From the NCBI RefSeq assembly GCF_020520425.1, contig NC_079490.1:3658001-3722000 (forward strand): 64,000 bases of DNA, given 5' to 3'. Numbering within the stretch: the stretch's first letter is position 1; the number at the start of each line of letters is the position of its first letter. This DNA is from Spinacia oleracea (Eukaryota; Streptophyta; Magnoliopsida; Caryophyllales; Amaranthaceae). Under the pieces are notes generated by a model. It made no database searches. It saw only the letters and a program-made list of their open reading frames with translations, and was not told the origin of the DNA. Of the stretch, positions 56,914 through 64,000 are shown one piece after another. The position numbers and the translations under genes are program-made.

Positions 56914-59900
56914 ATGGCAAACAACAATTCATTCAACATTCGATCAATTCTCGAAAAGGAGAAGTTGAACGGGAAAAACTTCCTTGACTGGCAAAGGAAC
57001 TTGCAAATAGTTCTTATGCAGGAAGAAAAGGAGTATGTCCTAGATGAGGCGATGCCCGAAGCTCCTGGCGACGGGGTCACTCAGGCTGCCCTCAATCGTT
57101 GGATTGATGCCAACAAGGATGTGAAATGTCTAATGCTCGCCACCATGAGTGCGGATCTGCAGAAAACGTTCATCAACTCAGATGTTTTCACAATCATCAG
57201 TGAGTTGAAGAACATGTTCCAAGATCTGGCTCGAGTCGAAAGATTCGAGACTCATAGGCAAATTCTTGAGACCAAGCTTAAGAAAGGCGAGCCCGTAAGT
57301 CCACATGTTCTCAAAATGATTGGACTCATTGAGAATATGAGTCGGCTGGATCAGCAATTTTCTCAGGAAATGGCTATAGACACCATCCTCCATTCTCTTC
57401 ATAGCGGGTATGATCAGTTCAAACTGAACTACAGTATGAATAGTCTGGACAAAACGCTCACTGAGCTTCACGGTATGCTGAAGACCGCTGAAAAGACGCT
57501 CAAAAGTGATAAGCAGGATGTGCTTATGGTGCGTGGGGGCAAGTTCAAGAAATCTGGAAAGAAGAGGAATGCTAAGAAAGGTGGCAACAAGGCCAGCCCA
57601 ACTAAGCAAACTGGCGCCAAATCTGCAAAGAGGAAGGTCAGTCAACCCACTTCTGAATCCGAATGCTTCTACTGCAAGAAGAAGGGGCATTGGAAGAGAG
57701 ATTGCTTGAAGCTAAAGGAAGATCAGAAGAACGGAACAGTCGTTCCATCTTCAGGTATTTTCGTTATAGACTGTATACTTGCTAATTCAACTTCTTGGGT
57801 ATTAGATACAGGTTGTGGCTCACACTTATGTTCCAATCCACAGGGACTAAGAAGAAGTAGAAAGTTAAGCAAGGGTGAAGTCGACCTACGAGTGGGAAAT
57901 GGAGCACGGATTGCTGCATTAGCTGTAGGAACTTACTATTTGTCGTTGCCCTCCGGGCTAGTTTTGGAACTGGAAGAATGTTTCCATGTTCCAAGTCTTA
58001 CCAAAAACATCATTTCAGTTTCTTGCTTAGATGCTAAGGGATTTTCCTTTATAATAAAAGACAATAGTTGTTCGTTTTATTTTAAAGAGATGTTTTATGG
58101 ATCTGCTAGATTAGTCAATGGACTTTATTTATTAGATCACGACAAACAAGTATATAACATAAATACCAAAAAGGCCAAAAAGGATGATTCAGATCTCACC
58201 TATCTGTGGCATTGTCGATTAGGCCATATAAACTTGAAACGCTTAGAAAGACTTCAAAGGGAAGGAATTCTAGAACCATTTGACTTAGAGGATTATGGTA
58301 AATGCGAATCATGTTTACTTGGCAAAATGACAAAGCAACCTTTCTCTAAAGTTGGAGAAAGAGCAAATGAACTATTGGGTTTAATCCATACAGATGTATG
58401 TGGACCAATGAGTACAAATGCTAGAGGTGGTTTCAGCTACTTTATCACTTTCACTGATGACTTCAGTAGGTATGGTTATGTCTACCTAATGAAGCATAAG
58501 TCTGAATCCTTTGACAAATTCAAGGAATTTCAGAGTGAAGTAGAGAATCAATTAGGCAAGAAGATCAAGGCACTGCGGTCTGATAGAGGCGGTGAATATC
58601 TGAGCTATGAATTTGATGACCATCTGAAAGAATGTGGAATTCTATCAGAATTGACTCCTCCTGGAACACCACAATGGAACGGTGTGTCAGAACGGAGGAA
58701 CAGAACCTTGCTAGACATGGTCAGGTCAATGATGGGTCAGGCCGAACTTCCATTAGAATTTTGGGGACATGCACTAAATACAGCTGCACTCACTATAAAT
58801 AGAGCTCCGTCTAAAGCTGTCGAAAAGACTCCATACGAATTATGGTTTGGAAAACCTCCAAATGTGTCTTTTCTTAAGATTTGGGGATGTGAAGTATACG
58901 TCAAACGATTAATTTCAGACAAACTTCATCCAAAATCTGACAAATGTATCCTTGTGGGCTATCCAAAGGAAACAAAGGGGTATTACTTCTACAATACATC
59001 TGAGAACAAAGTGTTTGTTGCTCGAGATGGTGTCTTTTTGGAGAAGGATCACATTTCCAAAATGACAAGTGGGAGAAAAGTAGACCTCGAAGAAATTCGA
59101 GTTGAACAACAAACTCTAGAGAATGCTCAAGATGACATTCAGGATGAAACTCAGAGATCTTTAGAAGAATCTGGTGAGAATCATGGTCAATCTAGAAATG
59201 TTACCCCGCGTAGATCGCAAAGATATAGATCTCAACCGGAAAGGTACTTAGGTATTTTGACGAACGAGAGCTATGACGTTCTATTACTTGAAAGTGATGA
59301 ACCTGCGACTTACAAGCAAGCTATGACGAGCCCTAGCTCCAAGCAATGGCAAGAAGCCATGCAATCTGAATTAGACTCCATGTCTGAAAACCAAGTATGG
59401 GATTTGGTCGATTTGCCAGATGGCTACCAAGCCATTGGAAGCAAATGGGTTTTCAAACTGAAAAAGGACAAGGATGGGAAACTTGAAGTTTTCAAAGCTA
59501 GATTGGTTGCAAAAGGTTACAGGCAAGTCCACGGTGTGGATTACGATGAAACCTTTTCACCAGTTGCAATGCTAAAGTCTATTCGAATAATGTTAGCAAT
59601 CGCTGCATATTACGATTACGAAATATGGCAGATGGATGTCAAAACTGCTTTCTTAAACGGCGTTTTAACAGAAACTGTGTTTATGACACAGCCTGAAGGT
59701 TTTGAGGATCCAAAGAATGCTAAAAAGGTATGCAAGCTAAAGAAATCAATCTACGGATTGAAGCAGGCATCCAGGAGCTGGAATATACGTTTTGATGAAG
59801 CAGTCAGTGACTTTGGTTTCATCAAGAACGCAGACGAATCTTGTGTATACAAGAAGGTCAGTGGGAGCAAAATTGCTTTCCTAGTATTATATGTCGACGA

Positions 59901-60879
59901 CATATTGCTTATCGGAAATGACATTCCTATGTTGAACTCTGTCAAGATTTGGCTTGGGAAATGTTTTTCGATGAAGGATCTAGGAGAAGCACAGTACATA
60001 TTGGGCATCAAGATTTACAGAGATAGATCTAAAAGGATGATTGGACTTAGTCAAAGCACTTATATCAATAAGGTGCTTGATAGGTTCAAGATGGCGGACT
60101 CCAAGCGAGGCTACCTACCCATGTCTCATGGAATGACTCTAAGCAAGACTCAGTGCCCAAAAACACTTGATGAGCGTAGACGAATGAATGGGATTCCATA
60201 TGCATCATTGATTGGTTCAATAATGTATGCTATGATATGTACACGCCCGGATGTTGCGTACGCACTCAGTGCTACGAGCAGATACCAGTCAGACCCAGGA
60301 GAGGCGCATTGGACTGCTGCCAAGAACATTCTGAAGTACCTGAAAAGGCACAAAGATGACTTCCTGGTCTATGGTGGAGATGATGAATTAATTGTTAAAG
60401 GCTATACGGACGCAAGTTTCCAAACCGACAAAGATGATTTCAGATCACAGTCTGGGTTTGTCTTCTGCCTCAACGGAGGAGCAGTAAGCTGGAAAAGTGC
60501 TAAGCAAAGCACCATTGCGGATTCTACAACTGAAGCGGAGTACATTGCTGCACATGAAGCAGCAAAGGAAGCTATATGGCTAAGGAAGTTCATAGGAGAA
60601 CTTGGTGTAGTCCCCTCCATTAAAGGACCAATAGCCCTGTATTGTGATAATAACGGAGCTATTGCACAGGCAAAAGAGCCTAGACACCACCAGAGAGTCA
60701 AGCATGTACTTCGTAGATTTCACCTTCTACGAGAGTTCGTTGAAAGAAAAGAAGTCGAGATAAGCAAAATTGGAACTGATGACAACATATCAGATCCATT
60801 AACTAAACCTCTGCCGCAAGCGAAGCACAACTCGCACACTGCAGCTATGGGAATCAAGCATATTGGAGAATGGCTTTGA
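56914..60879 (+). CDS. gag-pol: Copia Gag-Pol polyprotein, copy 2 (1,321 aa)
   Basis: Starts at the ATG at 56914, same length as copy 1. I count five amino-acid differences from copy 1, all conservative (for example GDGV for GDGI, DVFT for DAFT, SKRMIG for SKKMIG), none in catalytic motifs. Zinc knuckle, DTG protease, integrase D-D-E, YVDD and RNase H residues are all present. Potentially functional. Confidence 0.97.
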   Translation: MANNNSFNIRSILEKEKLNGKNFLDWQRNLQIVLMQEEKEYVLDEAMPEAPGDGVTQAALNRWIDANKDVKCLMLATMSADLQKTFINSDVFTIISELKNMFQDLARVERFETHRQILETKLKKGEPVSPHVLKMIGLIENMSRLDQQFSQEMAIDTILHSLHSGYDQFKLNYSMNSLDKTLTELHGMLKTAEKTLKSDKQDVLMVRGGKFKKSGKKRNAKKGGNKASPTKQTGAKSAKRKVSQPTSESECFYCKKKGHWKRDCLKLKEDQKNGTVVPSSGIFVIDCILANSTSWVLDTGCGSHLCSNPQGLRRSRKLSKGEVDLRVGNGARIAALAVGTYYLSLPSGLVLELEECFHVPSLTKNIISVSCLDAKGFSFIIKDNSCSFYFKEMFYGSARLVNGLYLLDHDKQVYNINTKKAKKDDSDLTYLWHCRLGHINLKRLERLQREGILEPFDLEDYGKCESCLLGKMTKQPFSKVGERANELLGLIHTDVCGPMSTNARGGFSYFITFTDDFSRYGYVYLMKHKSESFDKFKEFQSEVENQLGKKIKALRSDRGGEYLSYEFDDHLKECGILSELTPPGTPQWNGVSERRNRTLLDMVRSMMGQAELPLEFWGHALNTAALTINRAPSKAVEKTPYELWFGKPPNVSFLKIWGCEVYVKRLISDKLHPKSDKCILVGYPKETKGYYFYNTSENKVFVARDGVFLEKDHISKMTSGRKVDLEEIRVEQQTLENAQDDIQDETQRSLEESGENHGQSRNVTPRRSQRYRSQPERYLGILTNESYDVLLLESDEPATYKQAMTSPSSKQWQEAMQSELDSMSENQVWDLVDLPDGYQAIGSKWVFKLKKDKDGKLEVFKARLVAKGYRQVHGVDYDETFSPVAMLKSIRIMLAIAAYYDYEIWQMDVKTAFLNGVLTETVFMTQPEGFEDPKNAKKVCKLKKSIYGLKQASRSWNIRFDEAVSDFGFIKNADESCVYKKVSGSKIAFLVLYVDDILLIGNDIPMLNSVKIWLGKCFSMKDLGEAQYILGIKIYRDRSKRMIGLSQSTYINKVLDRFKMADSKRGYLPMSHGMTLSKTQCPKTLDERRRMNGIPYASLIGSIMYAMICTRPDVAYALSATSRYQSDPGEAHWTAAKNILKYLKRHKDDFLVYGGDDELIVKGYTDASFQTDKDDFRSQSGFVFCLNGGAVSWKSAKQSTIADSTTEAEYIAAHEAAKEAIWLRKFIGELGVVPSIKGPIALYCDNNGAIAQAKEPRHHQRVKHVLRRFHLLREFVERKEVEISKIGTDDNISDPLTKPLPQAKHNSHTAAMGIKHIGEWL

Positions 60880-61743
60880 TGTCTCTGTTTAATGTTTTAA
60901 AGTTTTAGAGTTTAAATCTTTGTAAAACATTATTGGTTAATCATTCACAATAAATGAAAGGAATTCATTTTTCCATTTAATTTGTGGTTTATTAAATGAT
61001 GAGTCCCTTCAACTTGACGATATATTCAAGATAGACTGTCAGGACCAGTCCTGTGACTAAGAAATGTCTATCAAGTGAACTTGAATGTCAAAGGTTGAAA
61101 ATGGTCCCTAATCGGAGTTTTCTATAAAATTGGACGCATAGAAAACGTTAGACGATTAGAGTGCAAGATGACTAGTAGTTCTGTTTCTTGAACTATGTGG
61201 ACATGGCAATGTCATAATCATTTGCATAGATACTTACTTTGGGAAGACTAGTATCGGACAAGACCTATGAAACTTTACTGTAAGAGATGAAAGTCTGTCA
61301 TAAGTAAATTTCATTAAATTATTAGACACTAAATCCTCAATACCTGAGTGATTTGAGATTACTTGTTTGAGAACTGGTTGCTTTGACGTTGACCAACCGT
61401 CGCACCGTAAAAGGAGGCTATAAAGGCAACGCTCAGGTAATCACCTATCAAACGAAGTCTAATCTCAAGATCGCAAGATTGGGATTGTCCTCCCATAAAT
61501 CGGGATGAGATGCTTAAAAGTTGTACAAGGCCACTCGGAGAGCTAGAAACTGTGAAATGCATGGCCGTGCTCGGATGAATCATAGGCTATGATTATCTGT
61601 TTATTTGATCAGTTGAACTCTGAAACCGAGGAACACCTCTGGACATAATAAGGATGACAACTCTTACCTTATGTTCAAGAGCAAGCATCGAGCGACAAAG
61701 GAATTAGGAAATGCACACTTGTCCCTAAGGACAAGTGGGAGAC
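60880..61743 (+). other. 3' untranslated region and polypurine tract of copia 2
   Basis: 864 bp, as in copy 1; ends with AAGGACAAGTGGGAGAC (61727-61743) before the LTR. No coding potential. Confidence 0.8.
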
Positions 61744-63084
61744 TGAAGGAAATAATGCCCTTGGTCCAAGTATGCATTCTATGTTAAGTCTAATAAATGC
61801 GGTTCAGTATTAATTAACAAGTTAATAATTCAGTGAGATCAAGTGAGCTGAATGCCTAGCTAGAGGCCGCTTCAGTTCAAGTGGAATTAATGATATTAAT
61901 CCACAGCTTACTCTTGACTGAACCCGTAGGGTCACACAAATAGTACGTAAACGGATCAAGTATTTAATGGCATTAAATACTCCATCTATGAATATTCGGA
62001 ACCGACGGATCTTGGTTTCAGTGGGAGCTAAGATCGTCACAGGCAAGAAATGAATACTCCGGAAACGATGATATTGCCGGAAACGGAAATATGGATCGTA
62101 TCGGAAATATGAATATTATCCAAGTCGTAGATGTTGCCGGAAACGGAAACATGGTACGTATCGGAAAATATTATTGGAAATGGAAATATTACCAGAATCG
62201 GAAATATTGCCGGAAACGGAAATATTGTCAGAATCGGAAATATTGCCGGAATCGGAAAATAATTCCGGAAACGGAAATATTAAATATTTGTTCGAAACGG
62301 AAATTAATTCCGGAATCGGAAATATTAAATATTGTTCGTATCGGAAATAGATTCCGGAAATGGAAATTTAATCGGAAGCGTATCGTACGAATTAGCATCG
62401 GACGAGGCCTGCCGGACGAAGGCCCAGCACGAAGCCAGGCCGTCGCCCAGCAAGCACGCACGCCACAAGCCCAGCGCGCGCCAAGGCCACGGATGCGTGG
62501 GCCTTGCTGCGTGGGCTGCAGCTCGCACGCATTGGCAGTCCTTGTGGCTGCCGTGTGTGTGTGAGTTTGTGCTCATGCGTGATTCCTGAATCTGCAAGAG
62601 TCAGTGTATGATTAAATGTCTATTCCTAATTGGATAAATTAATTAAATAGAATTCATGTAGGATTCTAATTCCAATTAATTCGCATCCTACTAGGATTAC
62701 GATTCCTTTTCCATAACTCTATAAATAAAGGCCTAGGGGTCATAATTTATATACAAGTTTCAAAGTATTCAAAAGTGAGTTTTTTGAGAGAAAATTAAAA
62801 CACATCTTGCTCATAAAAGTGCCGAATTTTCTAGTACCTTAAGGGCGATTCTAGTTGGTCAATCTTAAGGCGGATCCGGACGTGCTGTGGACTATCTACG
62901 GAGGGACGACATTTGGAGTCCTAAAAGACTTGTTCTTGTTCGGTTCGGGCGCAGCTAGGGAGGGCACGCAACAAAGAGTATGCATCTAATAATGCTATAT
63001 GATTATGTGTAAATAATATGATTCCTGGGTTAATGGTTGTTTCCGCATGATTTATGTAAATGTCATATGTATCATAACCTAACA
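61744..63084 (+). repeat. 3' LTR of copia 2 (1,341 bp)
   Basis: Partner of 52712-54052, same length; TATA box at 62720-62727. Confidence 0.97.
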
Positions 63085-64000
63085 CTTAGTAGGGTATTTT
63101 AGTAATTCCATTGATGTGGGTCCACCTCTTTCCTATGCGCTACACCCTGTCTCTTACTCGCCATCAACAAATAAAAAATAAAAAAATCTCGAATGTAATA
63201 TAAAGGACCCTACTAAAATGAGACATCTCCTAGATATTTCCACTTTTCAACTACCTTTGCAGGTCAGACTCATCGGAAGTGAGGGGAATAGAAAAGGAAT
63301 TCTCACCTCCAAACAGTCCCTAGTGGGATTCAATTTCAGGACCTTAAAGTTATAAGGTCAAACCTTTACCACTAGGCCAACTCTTGCTTGGTACGCTTGT
63401 CATCAACATGGTTTTATCAGCCAGATAAAACTTTTGTAGAAATGTATCAACCTACTCCTTAGTTTTTAGGCTTAGAGTTTTGTCATGGGTTATTGCATTA
63501 ATAACATCTATATTTTTATTTGAAAATGTTATAATCAAGTCCTTTTTATTACACTTATTTGTTTTTTTTCCACAATGGTAACATTTGACCTGCCATAGCA
63601 TAGTTGTATGACTTTATTGGGTTAATGTGAGGTCATGAGTTCAAATCTTATGCAAAATACATTTCTAAAATTTTAAATATATGACTATGAAATGAAAGAT
63701 TCTAATGTATTTATATTTGATAGTTTTTTAAAATATATAAGAAAATAAAACTAGACGACTCTTTAATGGAAGAACAACCTAAAGCATGGATGATGATTGA
63801 TGAGAGTGAGCCTAGTTTAAAACAACAATTTATCTTATGCCCCGTAGTTGATATAAATGAAACTCATTAATATTTACTGTATACGGATTAATATTATAAA
63901 TCTATAATCATATCCCACCATTCCGTATGAACTCTATAAATTAATATGGCCCTAAATATATATTGAGTATTATATTTAGATTTATTCAATTCATATTTTC
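63085..64000. other. Right flank, non-coding
   Basis: Begins with the right CTTAG target duplication (63085-63089; left copy 52707-52711). The remainder is A/T-rich with no ORF, repeat unit or RNA gene that I can support. Confidence 0.7.

Larger units (their letters stand above)
52712..63084 (+). mobile_element. Complete Ty1/copia retrotransposon, copy 2
   Basis: 10,373 bp, same family and strand as copy 1, with 1,341-bp LTRs and TSD CTTAG at 52707-52711 and 63085-63089. The polyprotein ORF is intact. LTRs differ at two positions I could see (about 53499/62531 G versus T, about 53993/63013 A versus C). It ends CCTAACA where copy 1 ends CCTGACA. Confidence 0.95.

Overview
The window is nuclear DNA of a flowering plant. 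It carries split genes with GT-AG introns (one GC-AG), a plant membrane-anchored GH9 endoglucanase pair, a plant beta-hexosaminidase, Stowaway-type MITEs and several LTR retrotransposons. The species cannot be fixed from sequence alone; a eudicot is likely.

Left third (1-28177): a three-layer nest of LTR retrotransposons. The oldest layer is a Ty3/gypsy element of the Tat type on the minus strand. It has Gag, protease, RT, two RNase H domains and integrase, plus a separate spliced plus-strand ORF at its 3' side. Its gag was split at codon 27 by a minus-strand element with 2,999-bp LTRs (6844-26869, TSD TGCCC) that encodes Gag and an acidic accessory ORF but no pol (TR-GAG-like, non-autonomous). 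That element's accessory ORF was in turn split by a complete Ty1/copia element on the plus strand (12374-22765, TSD TTTAC). Removing each insertion plus one TSD copy restores the reading frame at both levels, which proves the order of insertion. The 685-bp Tat LTR at 27009-27693 is followed by the 3' end of a second Tat copy, broken off at about 28177.

Middle (28178-52711): a gene island of about 24.5 kb with three genes. Two tandem plus-strand KORRIGAN-like GH9 genes (31657-39905 and 41149-45563) have matching five-exon structures. A convergent minus-strand GH20 beta-N-acetylhexosaminidase gene of HEXO3 type follows (45887-51388, 14 exons). Both GH9 copies carry Glu where the family normally has the catalytic-base Asp (DSGE instead of DAGD), and the second also has Gly in place of the catalytic-acid Glu. 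Minisatellites, tandem duplications, CCCGGCCC-rich repeats and MITEs fill the introns and spacers. An array of nine units of about 72 bp runs right up to the start codon of the first GH9 gene.

Right end (52712-64000): a second copy of the same copia family (52712-63084, TSD CTTAG) lies 1.3 kb upstream of the hexosaminidase start, followed by about 0.9 kb of non-coding DNA. The copia polyproteins (1,321 aa each) are intact and differ at five residues by my count. Their LTR pairs are identical (copy 1) or differ at two seen positions (copy 2), so both insertions are recent.
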